From: Fuerstiella sp.
GTDB taxonomy: Bacteria > Planctomycetota > Planctomycetia > Planctomycetales > Planctomycetaceae
DNA length: 64,000 nucleotides
NCBI GenBank assembly: GCA_022843805.1
Contig: JALHMY010000043.1
Coordinates: forward strand, 1-64,000
Direction of reading: 5' to 3'
The notes below the pieces were generated by a model that saw only the letters and a list, made by a program, of their open reading frames with translations, ran no database searches and was not told the DNA's origin. Both the position numbers and the translations under genes were made by a program. Below, in pieces: positions 27,593 to 36,484 of this stretch (positions are counted from its first letter, which is position 1; each line of letters starts with the position of its first letter).

Positions 27593-28729
27593 TTATGCCA
27601 GTGCCTGATTCAGATCAGCCATCAGGTCATCGACGTGCTCAAGGCCGACGGACACTCGGATCAGACGATCGCTAATGCCGGCTGCAACTCGTGCCTCAGC
27701 ACTCATTGATGCATGGCTCATCGTTGTCGGAAATGAAATCAGTGACTCGATTCCCCCTACGGAAATCGCCATGTCGAAGAGCCGCGTTCGAGTGCAGACC
27801 TGCTCAACGAGCGTGCGATCACCTTCGACCTCAAAACTCAGCATCGCCCCAAACCCTTTTTGCTGCCTTCGGGCAAGTTCATGCTGCGGATGGGTCTCCA
27901 GCCCCGGATAAAAGACGTGGCGAACTCGAGGATGATCGCTGAGAAACCGGGCGATTTTCCCGGCGGACGCCTGCTGAGCTTCCATGCGACAGCCGAGCGT
28001 CTTGACCCCCCGAAGTACCAGCCATGCATCAAACGGAGAACATGCCAGCCCCAGCGCGTTGCACAGCCATGCGATCTTAACAGCGTGCTCTTCTTTAGCC
28101 GAAATCACACAACCACCCACCACATCGGAATGCCCGTTGATGTATTTCGTGGTCGAATGAACCACGATGTCAACGCCGAATTCGAGCGGACGCTGCAGAT
28201 AGGGAGATAAGAAAGTGTTGTCGCAAATGGTGATCGCACCATGCTCGCGCGCAATGGAAACCATTGCGTCCAGGTCGACAACTTTCAGCAGTGGATTGCT
28301 GGGAGTTTCAATCCACAGGCATTTCGTCTGAGGTGTCAAAGCCGCGCGGATCGCGGAATGATCGGTCATGTCGACAAAGGAAAACTGCAGACCCTTTTCC
28401 TTCAGAAATCTGTCAAAAAGACGGAACGTACCGCCATAAACATCCACCGGAACGATAATGTGGTCCCCGGGCGAAAAAAGTGACATCGCACAGTGAATGG
28501 CCGACATGCCGGACGAGGTGGCTGAACATCCTTTGCCGCCTTCCAGGTCCGTCAGGTTCTCTTCCAGAGCTTTTCGCGTCGGATTTCCTGAACGGGTGTA
28601 GTCGTATCCCGTGTTCTTTTCCAGGTCGTACCACGAAAATGTTGACGACGCATAAATCGGAGTCGTAACGCTGTTGTACTGCTGATCCTTATGGACTCCG
28701 CCATGGATACATTTGGTTTCAAACTGCAT
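27593..28729 (-). CDS. Cystathionine gamma-synthase/lyase family PLP enzyme
   Basis: A 378-residue pyridoxal-phosphate enzyme of sulfur amino-acid metabolism. The N-terminus (FETKCIHGGVHKD, TPIYASSTF) and the Tyr/Arg pair in YDYTRSGNPTR fit the family. SSGMSAIH forms the phosphate-binding region, CDNTFLSPYLQRPL carries the PLP-contacting Asp, and HSTTKYINGHSD holds the Schiff-base lysine near residue 198. Length is normal. Synthase (metB), lyase (metC/mccB) or O-acetylhomoserine sulfhydrylase activity cannot be told apart by eye. It stands alone on the minus strand. Confidence 0.88.
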   Translation of the reverse strand: MQFETKCIHGGVHKDQQYNSVTTPIYASSTFSWYDLEKNTGYDYTRSGNPTRKALEENLTDLEGGKGCSATSSGMSAIHCAMSLFSPGDHIIVPVDVYGGTFRLFDRFLKEKGLQFSFVDMTDHSAIRAALTPQTKCLWIETPSNPLLKVVDLDAMVSIAREHGAITICDNTFLSPYLQRPLEFGVDIVVHSTTKYINGHSDVVGGCVISAKEEHAVKIAWLCNALGLACSPFDAWLVLRGVKTLGCRMEAQQASAGKIARFLSDHPRVRHVFYPGLETHPQHELARRQQKGFGAMLSFEVEGDRTLVEQVCTRTRLFDMAISVGGIESLISFPTTMSHASMSAEARVAAGISDRLIRVSVGLEHVDDLMADLNQALA

Positions 28730-29045
28730 ATTTACTGCTAACGCTTAACGATTCGGTTTTGAAGGGAAAACATTCACCCGACAACCAAATGACCGGCTTT
28801 GCCAGTCATCCGCGAGAAAGCGGCTGATCATCGCTGTCCGGTCGCTGCCTGTACAAGGCGACAGCCAAAAAAAAACAGATTTCCAGTACACATATTCCCG
28901 CATCCGGCCAAACGCCCTACCATATGCTTCAGACCCACTGACCAATCCGGCCATGATTCGTTTCAGAATGTCGTGTTCGACAGAATGACATCTGAAACCC
29001 TGCATCTGAAACCCTGACACCTGACACAGCAACGACTGTTCTCTG
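28730..29045. other. Intergenic gap between divergent genes
   Basis: 316 bp between the PLP enzyme (minus) and the ExbD operon (plus). It should contain both promoters. A short run of A near 28866-28873 is the only notable feature; no operator or RNA structure was found. Confidence 0.4.
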
Positions 29046-29519
29046 ATGCGTACTCCCAATCAGCTATCCCAGCGTCAGCCATTGCGATTCAATATTACTC
29101 CGCTGATTGATGTGGTTTTCCTGCTGATCATTTTCTTTCTTGTCGCCAGTCATTTTGTCAGAAACGAGCAGTCAGAGAACGTTTCTCTTCCCGTGGCGAC
29201 TCTGGGCATGGCCGATCACGATGCAGCCAGCCATCGCATTACCATTACCGTTCGCGCAGATGGCAGCTACTTCGTCGGTAGTCAGCAACAATCCGAAGAG
29301 GCGATCGCAGGGCAGTTACAAACTCTGAGCCAGAATGCTTCGGCAAAACAGCTGCTGCCGGAAGTCCGAATTCGATCCGACCGCACGGCAGACTATCGGC
29401 ATGTGAGGACTCTTGTGGAGAAGTGTGCGGCAGTCAACATTCGCAGGATTTACTTTGCCGTGGCCGCTGATTCTGCTTCCGATGCAAACTCATCTTCTGC
29501 AGCAGGACAGACTCGCTGA
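29046..29519 (+). CDS. ExbD/TolR-type biopolymer transport protein
   Basis: A 157-residue inner-membrane protein. One membrane helix (about 17-37, ITPLIDVVFLLIIFFLVAS) contains the conserved Asp that handles protons in ExbD/TolR, followed by a periplasmic domain. It would form the proton-driven motor with an ExbB/TolQ protein that powers outer-membrane uptake or envelope work. No ExbB gene is next to it in this window, so the partner is encoded elsewhere. First gene of a tight plus-strand operon: 16 nt to the second ExbD gene. Confidence 0.88.
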   Translation: MRTPNQLSQRQPLRFNITPLIDVVFLLIIFFLVASHFVRNEQSENVSLPVATLGMADHDAASHRITITVRADGSYFVGSQQQSEEAIAGQLQTLSQNASAKQLLPEVRIRSDRTADYRHVRTLVEKCAAVNIRRIYFAVAADSASDANSSSAAGQTR

Positions 29520-29535
29520 GACCGGACAACATTTA

Positions 29536-30012
29536 ATGAGAATCCCGTCACACTCCCGAAGAAGCTCGTCAATTGACAGCGAAACCATGACGCCCATGAT
29601 TGACGTCGTTTTCCTGTTGCTGGTATTTTTTGTATGCGCCTCCATCGGACAGACGCCCGATCGACTTCTCGCTGCCGCTCTCGCGGCGGGTACAGTGGAA
29701 CAAAAGTCGGATCCTGTTCAGCCGCCTGCAGACATGTGGGACCATCAGCAGGTGAGGATCAGGCTGACACTGGAAAATGGTGCCGGTCAGAACGCAGCCA
29801 TACTGGTCAATGAACAGCGAGTCACCGGTCTGGATGATCTGCGAAGCCGACTTGCTCGACTTGCTGAAGCCGATGCGGAGTCACCCATCATTCTTGACAT
29901 TGATGACAATGTCCAGGTGCAGCAGTTCATCACAATTTATGACCTTTGCCAGTCTCTGAAATTCCAAAGCATCTCCTTCGCAACTCGCTCCGGCGGCAAA
30001 CAGTCACCATGA
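29536..30012 (+). CDS. Second ExbD/TolR-type protein
   Basis: A 158-residue protein with one membrane helix (about 20-42, MTPMIDVVFLLLVFFVCAS) containing the family Asp, then a periplasmic domain ending with the IYDLCQSLKFQSISFATR region. ATG at 29536 is chosen because the upstream frame overlaps the first ExbD gene. Paired, divergent ExbD copies are common in planctomycetes and may form a mixed dimer. The stop overlaps the start of the asparaginase-like gene (ATGA), showing translational coupling. Confidence 0.88.
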   Translation: MRIPSHSRRSSSIDSETMTPMIDVVFLLLVFFVCASIGQTPDRLLAAALAAGTVEQKSDPVQPPADMWDHQQVRIRLTLENGAGQNAAILVNEQRVTGLDDLRSRLARLAEADAESPIILDIDDNVQVQQFITIYDLCQSLKFQSISFATRSGGKQSP

Positions 30013-30494
30013 AGATTCGCTTCATCGCAACCGGTGGTACCATCGATAAAGTCTATTTCGATGCCCTCAGCCAGTATCAGGTGGGCGCGCCTGGTGTCGA
30101 ACGCATCCTTCAGGATCTTCCCGTCGCCTTTGATTATCAAATCGAATCACTCCTCCGAAAAGACAGCCTTGAGATGACACTGGCTGATCGGGAACTGGTG
30201 CGGGAACACGTTCGCAGTATTGACGAACGACATATCATCATTACTCATGGCACCGACACGATGATTGAAACGGCGCGGATGCTTGCAAACATCCCGGGGA
30301 AATGCATTGTTCTCACCGGAGCCATGCAGCCAGCCGGCTTTCGTACCAGCGATGCGATCTTTAATGTGGGAGTTGCTGTCGGTACGGTACTGTCACGCCC
30401 CGATGGAGTCTATATTGCGATGAGCGGACAGGTCTTCGATCCGGATCATACGCGAAAAAATCGTGAACGCGGAGTCTTCGAAAGCATTAGTTAA
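30009..30494 (+). CDS. Short asparaginase-domain protein
   Basis: A 161-residue cytoplasmic protein equal to the N-terminal half of L-asparaginases. It has the first catalytic Thr in ATGGTIDK and the second Thr-Asp pair in ITHGTDTMIETA. Full L-asparaginases are about 330 residues, so the C-terminal domain is absent, but a stand-alone short family of this kind is known. It may hydrolyse asparagine or a related amide. ATG at 30009 overlaps the stop of the ExbD gene by 4 nt, and the next gene starts 7 nt after its stop. Confidence 0.8.
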   Translation: MKIRFIATGGTIDKVYFDALSQYQVGAPGVERILQDLPVAFDYQIESLLRKDSLEMTLADRELVREHVRSIDERHIIITHGTDTMIETARMLANIPGKCIVLTGAMQPAGFRTSDAIFNVGVAVGTVLSRPDGVYIAMSGQVFDPDHTRKNRERGVFESIS

Positions 30495-30501
30495 CGCCAC
30501 C

Positions 30502-31560
30502 ATGCTGCAAATTGGATCGATTCAACTGCCATCCCCGGTCGTTCTGGCGGCACTCAGCGGTTACAGCGACTGGCCAATGCGCGCACTCGCCCGAAAAATG
30601 GGCGCGCCCTACACTGTGCACGAAGTGATGATTGAGAGGTTCGTCAACAACCTCAAAGACCGCGAACGTACACGCCGATTCCTGAAAGTTGCTGACACGG
30701 ACCATCCGGTTGGGGCACAGCTGATGGGTTCACATCCGGCAGAATTTGCCGAAGCAGCGCGGCGACTGGTCGATGCGGGATTCGATGTTGTCGATATCAA
30801 TTTCGGATGCCCAATGAAGAAGCTCCGGGGACAGTGCCGGGGTGGACTGCATCTGGGTCAGCCCAATATCGCTCTCCAGATTGTCCAATCCGTTCGAGAC
30901 GCCCTGCCGCAAAGAATTCCAGTCACCGTGAAGATGCGGCGAGGACTGGATGACTCCAGCGAAAGTACCGACAACTTCTTTCAAATCCTTGAGGGTGCCA
31001 TCGCGTCGGGTGTCGCAGCCGTAACCATTCACGGCCGTACCGTTGCTCAAAAATATGTGGGCCGAAGCAACTGGAACTTCCTCAAAATGGTCCGCGATGC
31101 CTTTCCTCACCAGACCCTGCTTGGCAGCGGCGACCTCTTCACGGCTCATGACTGTGTTCGGATGCTGCGAGAAACAGGTGTAAATGGAGTGACTGCCGCT
31201 CGGGGAGCAATCGGAAATCCGTGGATCTTTCAGCAGACTCAGGCACTACTCAGGGGAAATGCACTGCCAGCAGCACCAACAGTGTTCGAACAACGCGACA
31301 TGATCAGAGAACACATGAGACTGGCGGCCGACGTTTATCCAGCCGAACAGGCGTCCCGGCAATTGCGAAAATTCGGCATCCGCTATGCAATGTGGCATCC
31401 CGAAGCTGAAAAAGTGCGAAACGCTTTTATTGACGTTCAGAATCCGGAGCAATGGCACCACACGGTAACACAGTGGTATTCCGAAGACCGACCTGGGAAT
31501 TACCCGGAATGGAAAGAGGGCGAAAATATGTCGGATAGCGAAACTTGTGAATGCAGCTAA
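30502..31560 (+). CDS. dus: tRNA-dihydrouridine synthase (DusB-like)
   Basis: A 352-residue flavoenzyme that reduces uridine to dihydrouridine in tRNA. It has the PSPVVLAALSGYSDWPMR start of the TIM barrel, a catalytic cysteine in INFGCPMKK, the RNA/FMN-binding VKMRRGLDD and ITIHGRT-like VTIHGRTVAQ, and GVTAARGAIGNPW. The loop after GCP (KLRGQCRGGL) differs from the usual KKVxGKGAGSAL, a possible local oddity. ATG at 30502 gives the expected N-terminus; a longer open frame overlaps the previous gene. It is the last gene of the ExbD operon. Confidence 0.9.
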   Translation: MLQIGSIQLPSPVVLAALSGYSDWPMRALARKMGAPYTVHEVMIERFVNNLKDRERTRRFLKVADTDHPVGAQLMGSHPAEFAEAARRLVDAGFDVVDINFGCPMKKLRGQCRGGLHLGQPNIALQIVQSVRDALPQRIPVTVKMRRGLDDSSESTDNFFQILEGAIASGVAAVTIHGRTVAQKYVGRSNWNFLKMVRDAFPHQTLLGSGDLFTAHDCVRMLRETGVNGVTAARGAIGNPWIFQQTQALLRGNALPAAPTVFEQRDMIREHMRLAADVYPAEQASRQLRKFGIRYAMWHPEAEKVRNAFIDVQNPEQWHHTVTQWYSEDRPGNYPEWKEGENMSDSETCECS

Positions 31561-31893
31561 TTTCCTCCTCTTCGACAATTCAAATTAGGAAATCTGGGTC
31601 ACATAGGAATGCGATGCGTGAAGATGGAGGGATTTTGGTAAAACAGGAAAACACCGATTCGATTTTCACTTTGCCCAATGACGATGAATCCGGAACTGGG
31701 GAGCGGCAAGGCTTGCAGATCGTACCTCGGAATCGATTCAATGCCGCGGTGACGGCTCAAGTTTGAGTCATTGCTGACGGACCGTCTGAAAGCTGGACAT
31801 TTCCTTGCCGCTGCTATTTGCGCAGTTGCAGTAAACGTTTACAACTCTTGCATTTTGAACCAATATTTTTGCGTTTATGTGGGTTTGTGATCC
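31561..31893. other. Intergenic gap with operator-like palindrome
   Basis: 333 bp between the dus and YheT-type genes. A frame of about 70 codons (31551-31766) overlaps the end of dus and is not believable. The stretch near the next gene contains a perfect palindrome listed separately. Confidence 0.4.
31831..31842. promoter_or_regulatory. LacI-type operator-like palindrome
   Basis: The perfect 12-bp palindrome GTAAACGTTTAC lies 51 nt before the ATG of the YheT-type hydrolase. Its central AACGTT and flanks resemble binding sites of LacI-family repressors. No LacI-type gene is in the window. The match may be chance. Confidence 0.35.
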
Positions 31894-32970
31894 ATGGGTG
31901 CTCTTCGAAAAACATCATCAGACACTGGAACGACCACGGCGGTGACAAGTTTGTCACTCATGGACTCCGGGCCGGTCATCCTGCCGATGAATCCCGCTCA
32001 GAACATCACAGCCTTTTCGCCAGCGCGAGGACTTTCCAACGGGCATTTGCAGACGCTTCTTGGTTCGTTTATACCCTCACGACCAACGCTTCTGGGAACA
32101 ACTCAGCGGAAACTGCGGCTTCCGGACGACGATTTTCTTGTGCTGCACGACGATCGCCCCACCGTGTGGGAACGTGAGGATCATGTCGTGCTTTTGCTGC
32201 ACGGTCTCGCTGGCTGTCACAACAGCGGATACATGGTACGCACCAGTTCCAAACTGCAGGCGAAGGGCATTCGCACGTTTCGAATGGACCATCGGGGCTG
32301 TGGGGCAGGCTCTCAGCTGGCGAAATCGCCATATCATGCCGGGCGAATTGACGATCTCGACGCTGCGATTCGCATGATCGAACGTTTGTGTCCTGGATCT
32401 CCGATCTCGGTCGTTGGTTATTCCATCAGCGGCAATCTTGTACTTCGTTATCTGGGAGAATACGCACAGCGGGTGCCAATGAGCGTGTTTCGTGCGGTCG
32501 CTGTTTGTCCTCCAATTGACCTGAATCACTGTGTGCGTGCCTTACAAAGGTCGTCACTTGGAGAACGTTACGACTGGTATTTTACTCGAAGCCTGCTGCA
32601 GCACGTTGTTTCCGGACCGATGTGGCGTGACGATGTACCTCTCGCACTCATGAAGCGTCTGCCCCGGCGTTTGTATGATTTCGATGATGTATTTACCGCT
32701 CCCGCCTGCGGATACGATTCTGCCGAACATTATTATGCGATGGCTTCATCGAAGCCGGTCATTTCTGATATTCGGGTGCACACAACCATTCTGGCGTCAA
32801 AAGATGACCCGCTGGTTTGTGCGTCGCCGCTTGCGGATGTTCGACTGCCAGTAAATGTTCGCCTGCACCTGACGGATCATGGCGGACACCTCGGATTTGT
32901 GGGCAAAAAAGGTGTCGACCCCGACCGACGCTGGATGGACTGGCGTGTGATTGAATGGCTGCTGGAATAG
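31894..32970 (+). CDS. YheT-family alpha/beta hydrolase
   Basis: A 358-residue cytoplasmic hydrolase. The family start GHLQTLLGSFIPSRP, the oxyanion region LLHGLAGCHNSGYM, and nucleophile Ser in VGYSISGNLVLRYLGE are clear. The acid Asp is in LASKDDPLV and the His in DHGGHLGFVG, completing a Ser-Asp-His triad. Related bacterial proteins (YheT, EMB8) are predicted esterases of unknown substrate. The first ~30 residues are poorly conserved-looking, so an internal start is possible. The glycosyltransferase gene starts 10 nt after its stop, so the two are co-transcribed. Confidence 0.88.
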   Translation: MGALRKTSSDTGTTTAVTSLSLMDSGPVILPMNPAQNITAFSPARGLSNGHLQTLLGSFIPSRPTLLGTTQRKLRLPDDDFLVLHDDRPTVWEREDHVVLLLHGLAGCHNSGYMVRTSSKLQAKGIRTFRMDHRGCGAGSQLAKSPYHAGRIDDLDAAIRMIERLCPGSPISVVGYSISGNLVLRYLGEYAQRVPMSVFRAVAVCPPIDLNHCVRALQRSSLGERYDWYFTRSLLQHVVSGPMWRDDVPLALMKRLPRRLYDFDDVFTAPACGYDSAEHYYAMASSKPVISDIRVHTTILASKDDPLVCASPLADVRLPVNVRLHLTDHGGHLGFVGKKGVDPDRRWMDWRVIEWLLE

Positions 32971-32980
32971 ATTAGCCATT

Positions 32981-34204
32981 GTGCGTATTGCTCTGCTTTG
33001 TGAATATTCGTCGCTGAATGGTGGCGAACAATCGATGCTCAGCGTGATTGATCATCTGAGCCACCATTCCAGTCATGGAAAGTCATCCGCGGGGCTTCGC
33101 TGTCCCGACTTTACAGCTATTGCACCGGATCGGGGCCGACTCGCGGCAGAGTTTCTGAACCGTGGAATTCCGGTTGTTTCAATTTCGTTTCACGATGAAA
33201 ACGGGCTGAGGTCCGAGCGTTCCGCAGTGATCGCACGACTCCTGAAGATCGTCCAGAAACTGCAACCCGACATTCTGCATGCAAACAGCCTGGCAATGGC
33301 TCGGCTGACTGGCTCGTTGCCTTCCGAATGCTTGAAACTTTCCATGACTGGCAACCAGTCGCAAACCGCTGTGGTTCGCCGGATCGGTCATTTGCGTGAT
33401 ATCATTCATCTCAACCCCAGCACCATTCGGGATTTGAATCGCAATGACACGCTGATTGCTGTGTCGGAAGCCACAAAACAGAATCTGGCAAATCAGGGAC
33501 TGGACGCCGGGCGATGCACGGTCATTCACAACGGCGTGAATCCTGAGGTTTTTGGACCGGGAACACGTGAGCTGGCTCGACATCGTGTTCTCCCTCAGAT
33601 TCCTGACGATGCGTTTGTGATTCTGACGGCCGGGCAAATCTGCCTGCGAAAAGGCCAGCGAGACACTGCGGAAGTCATCGTGGAAATCCTGAAAGAGGGT
33701 TCTCCGATTCCGCTGCACTGGGTGGTCGCAGGAGACCGTTTTTCGGCCAAACCCGAATCTCTCGCCTATGAACAGGCAATCAGAACAACGTTCTCCAACG
33801 CGGGATTCGATGCAAATCTGCACCTGTTGGGATTTCGAGACGATATACCCGACCTGATGAATGCGTCCAATGTTCTGATTCATGCGGCTCGCCAGGAACC
33901 GTTTGGCCGTGTGCTGCTTGAAGCGGCATCCAGCGGACTGCCGATCATCGCCTCCGATGTCGGTGGGACACCGGAACTGCTGAGCAACGAACAACACGCA
34001 TTACTCTTCCCGGCAGGAAATCTGCCGGAATTAAAGCAGCTGCTGCAAAGACTGATGAATGATGCAGAACTGCGAACCCGGCTGTCCGCAAATTCCCGAT
34101 CCAGAATCGTGGAAATGTTCACAGTACAAAAGGCTGCGGAACGGCTTTATCAGCACTGGAACCTTGTATTAACTTCCAGTCCCATCCCTGAAGCCAAACT
34201 CTGA
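32981..34204 (+). CDS. Glycosyltransferase family 4 protein
   Basis: A 407-residue cytoplasmic, GT-B-fold glycosyltransferase. The N-domain begins RIALLCEYSSLNGGEQSML. The acceptor-side motif TLIAVSEATKQNL and IHNGVNPEVFGPG introduce the C-domain, and the donor-binding EPFGRVLLEAASSGLPIIAS carries the E-x7-E-type motif of GT4. It likely adds a sugar to a lipid or polysaccharide; donor and acceptor are unknown. The GTG start at 32981 is chosen because an ATG 10 codons upstream overlaps the previous gene and adds no conserved residues. Co-transcribed with the hydrolase. Confidence 0.87.
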   Translation: MRIALLCEYSSLNGGEQSMLSVIDHLSHHSSHGKSSAGLRCPDFTAIAPDRGRLAAEFLNRGIPVVSISFHDENGLRSERSAVIARLLKIVQKLQPDILHANSLAMARLTGSLPSECLKLSMTGNQSQTAVVRRIGHLRDIIHLNPSTIRDLNRNDTLIAVSEATKQNLANQGLDAGRCTVIHNGVNPEVFGPGTRELARHRVLPQIPDDAFVILTAGQICLRKGQRDTAEVIVEILKEGSPIPLHWVVAGDRFSAKPESLAYEQAIRTTFSNAGFDANLHLLGFRDDIPDLMNASNVLIHAARQEPFGRVLLEAASSGLPIIASDVGGTPELLSNEQHALLFPAGNLPELKQLLQRLMNDAELRTRLSANSRSRIVEMFTVQKAAERLYQHWNLVLTSSPIPEAKL

Positions 34205-34746
34205 ACTAACAGGTTTTCCCGGCAACGGAAAGGAATCCCAGCAAAATTCGTGTTTTTGCCCGCCATCAGCAAAATTACCCGCAGGAAATTTGACGCCTCC
34301 CGGATCCGACCTATGTTTTGCTGTCGCAGGCAAACGCCGTGAACAACGGCCCAGCAGCCTAAGAAAAATGACCGCAGCAACGCTTATCGACTGATCAGCT
34401 TAATCAGCGATCAATAACATACTCTTGTCACTCGCGCACAACAGCGCGGTAAGGAAAGCTAGGAGCTTTGAGGGGACCTTACCGCGCTGTTTTTTTGCGC
34501 GCAAGCACATTCCCATTCTCATCAGAGTCAATTTCCCGTCCTGCCAGGCTGGCAAACTGGGAAGCCGAGATCGACTTTTCTGATTATTCGGATTATTCCG
34601 TCAAGGCAGGTTGTTGCACCTGCCGATAAGCAGAAACAGGGTTTCCTTTTCCCGCGCTTTCGCTTGCGTACTCTGGTAACTGACAGGAAGGCCCTGACAC
34701 TGCCAACTCCGTGGCGCCGAGGCAATTGAGATTGGGTGAATCAGGG
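34205..34746. other. Long intergenic gap containing a terminator-type RNA hairpin
   Basis: About 540 bp between the glycosyltransferase and the Pro/Ser-rich protein. No gene is supported on either strand. The only strong element is the hairpin at 34441-34496. Confidence 0.5.
34441..34496 (+). terminator. Strong intrinsic terminator, possibly the 3' end of a small RNA
   Basis: A perfect 14-bp stem (ACAGCGCGGTAAGG at 34441-34454, CCTTACCGCGCTGT at 34477-34490) is followed by a run of T. The loop holds a nested hairpin, AAAGCT/AGCTTT, around AGG. It lies 237 nt after the glycosyltransferase stop, further than usual for a terminator of that gene, so it could end an independent transcript in the 34205-34440 gap. 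Confidence 0.75.
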
Positions 34747-36465
34747 ATGGATCACGAACCTCACTTACAAACCAGCAATATCCTGCTTGTTGCGGCCATC
34801 GCAGTCTGCACCGTGATGGGAATTGTGACGCTGCTGCCGGCCTTCAGGGCTCAGGGCAACTCAACATCCCAGGGCGGCAGCCATAATTATTCTCATGCTG
34901 CCGTCCGGGACCATGCACCGCAAAATATCCGGCCGGGTGTCTACCTTTCGTCGGATGCCACAGCGCAAAACAAACAGCTACCGCATTCGCGAGCAGCCGT
35001 GACGGCGAATATCGTCAGCGACAGCAATTCGGGAGACTCCGCTGGTCGGTCAGTTGTTGTCCAGCGAAGTGTTTCGAGCGACAGGATCGATCAGCCCGCC
35101 TTCCCGGACAATGCTGCACTGCCGCAAATCTATGTGCCCGTCACGGTTCATCCGGTCAATGTCACTGTCGACAACGGCAGTATGACAGCGGATATGGCAC
35201 GAATTCATGATGCTCTGCAACAGTTAAAGCTGCAGAAGCAGCCAACACCAGAACTGCAGCCATCGCCCCCTGCATCTGGCGATTCTTTCAGTTCGCAGGT
35301 CGAACAACAGGCCCAGCAGCAGGCTGCGAAGCAACAGCTTGACGCAATCCAGGCCCGACTCGACAGCATGACCGCAGCCATTGAGAACCTCAGTCGACAG
35401 TCTTCAACACCGGCAATGTCTGCGGCACCCGTTCAACAGCCACAGGTGTTTGAGGACCAGAGCACTTCCGTACCAGACTTTCCGGCATCAGCAGAATCAC
35501 CTGCTGTACCCGCTGAATCATCGTTCCAGCCAGCAACAGAATCTCCCTCATATAATAGTGATCCTCCGGAACTAAACGTTCCCGACTTCACCATGGATCT
35601 GAACGAATCTGAAGATAACGCTGAGCTGACCTTTGAAGACAAAGTGTCGTCTTCCGGAACAGAATCGATGACCGGACCGTTGGGGCATTCTCTGGAGATC
35701 CCATCGCCCGATGAACTGCGTATGACAGCTGAACCGGCGAAAGTTGATCCGACCGATACAGTGTCGATCGAAATTATTCCCTTTGGGCCGGCCTCGTCCT
35801 CACCACGTTCAGCCGTGCCGCCGGTTCCTCCCAGAGCATCGGAAAATTCAGGACCACCACGCCTCAATTCCATCAAGGAACGACGGAACAAACCTGCTTC
35901 GCTGAATATCGCACAGATGAATGAACTTCGCCCTTTGGATATGACGCCGGACGAATCTTCTCTGTCTGCCACTTCCGCGCCAAGTCCCTATTCGCCATCG
36001 CCTTCCAGTCGATCGCGAAGTGATCTTGCCATGAAAGACTCGGCAGCTCCTGCTGTGTTTCAGAACACGTATCGCTTTGCTGTCCCGCCGGCAGTCGCCT
36101 CATCGCACGCCTCCCCTGCAAAAGCAGAAACATATTCAACGCCGGAGTTCTCAGAACCAGATTCCACATCAGGTCGCCAGACATCCGCTTCGGGTGCCAT
36201 GGAAAAACCAGCGGCTCGCCAGATTCGTCCTTCAGACAAATCTAAAGCCTCTCCACTGAAAAGAAGCATCTCCTACCTGAACTCTCGAACGTGGATCCCC
36301 GATTTTGATATGCCTCGCTGGCTGGATCGATGGCCGGAGTCTTCACGAAAGAAAACGGAAGAAAAATCAGCCGAAGAACGTTCGTCCGATGAACAGCCAC
36401 AGACGCTTCATCGAGCTGCCTCGGCCATTCGATATGCGGCCCGTCCGACTGTGATTCAGGACTGA
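34747..36465 (+). CDS. Membrane-anchored Pro/Ser/Gln-rich low-complexity protein
   Basis: A 572-residue protein with a single N-terminal membrane helix (about 11-33, ILLVAAIAVCTVMGIVTLLP), then an almost entirely disordered-looking chain. A Gln-rich, probably coiled segment (about 155-220, QVEQQAQQQAAKQQLDAIQ) is followed by long Ser/Pro/Glu-rich tracts and a basic, Arg-rich C-terminus. No known domain is seen. ATG at 34747 is preferred to an in-frame GTG 12 codons upstream because it places the helix near the N-terminus. It may be an envelope spacer or scaffold protein. Confidence 0.7.
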   Translation: MDHEPHLQTSNILLVAAIAVCTVMGIVTLLPAFRAQGNSTSQGGSHNYSHAAVRDHAPQNIRPGVYLSSDATAQNKQLPHSRAAVTANIVSDSNSGDSAGRSVVVQRSVSSDRIDQPAFPDNAALPQIYVPVTVHPVNVTVDNGSMTADMARIHDALQQLKLQKQPTPELQPSPPASGDSFSSQVEQQAQQQAAKQQLDAIQARLDSMTAAIENLSRQSSTPAMSAAPVQQPQVFEDQSTSVPDFPASAESPAVPAESSFQPATESPSYNSDPPELNVPDFTMDLNESEDNAELTFEDKVSSSGTESMTGPLGHSLEIPSPDELRMTAEPAKVDPTDTVSIEIIPFGPASSSPRSAVPPVPPRASENSGPPRLNSIKERRNKPASLNIAQMNELRPLDMTPDESSLSATSAPSPYSPSPSSRSRSDLAMKDSAAPAVFQNTYRFAVPPAVASSHASPAKAETYSTPEFSEPDSTSGRQTSASGAMEKPAARQIRPSDKSKASPLKRSISYLNSRTWIPDFDMPRWLDRWPESSRKKTEEKSAEERSSDEQPQTLHRAASAIRYAARPTVIQD

Positions 36466-36484
36466 CGCTTACGAAAACTGACCT

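Noticed and set aside
28745..29059. 104-residue minus-strand gene
   Set aside because: Would overlap the ExbD start on the other strand; no recognisable domain.
31551..31766. 71-residue gene after dus
   Set aside because: Overlaps the end of dus in another frame, with a polar, unpatterned sequence.
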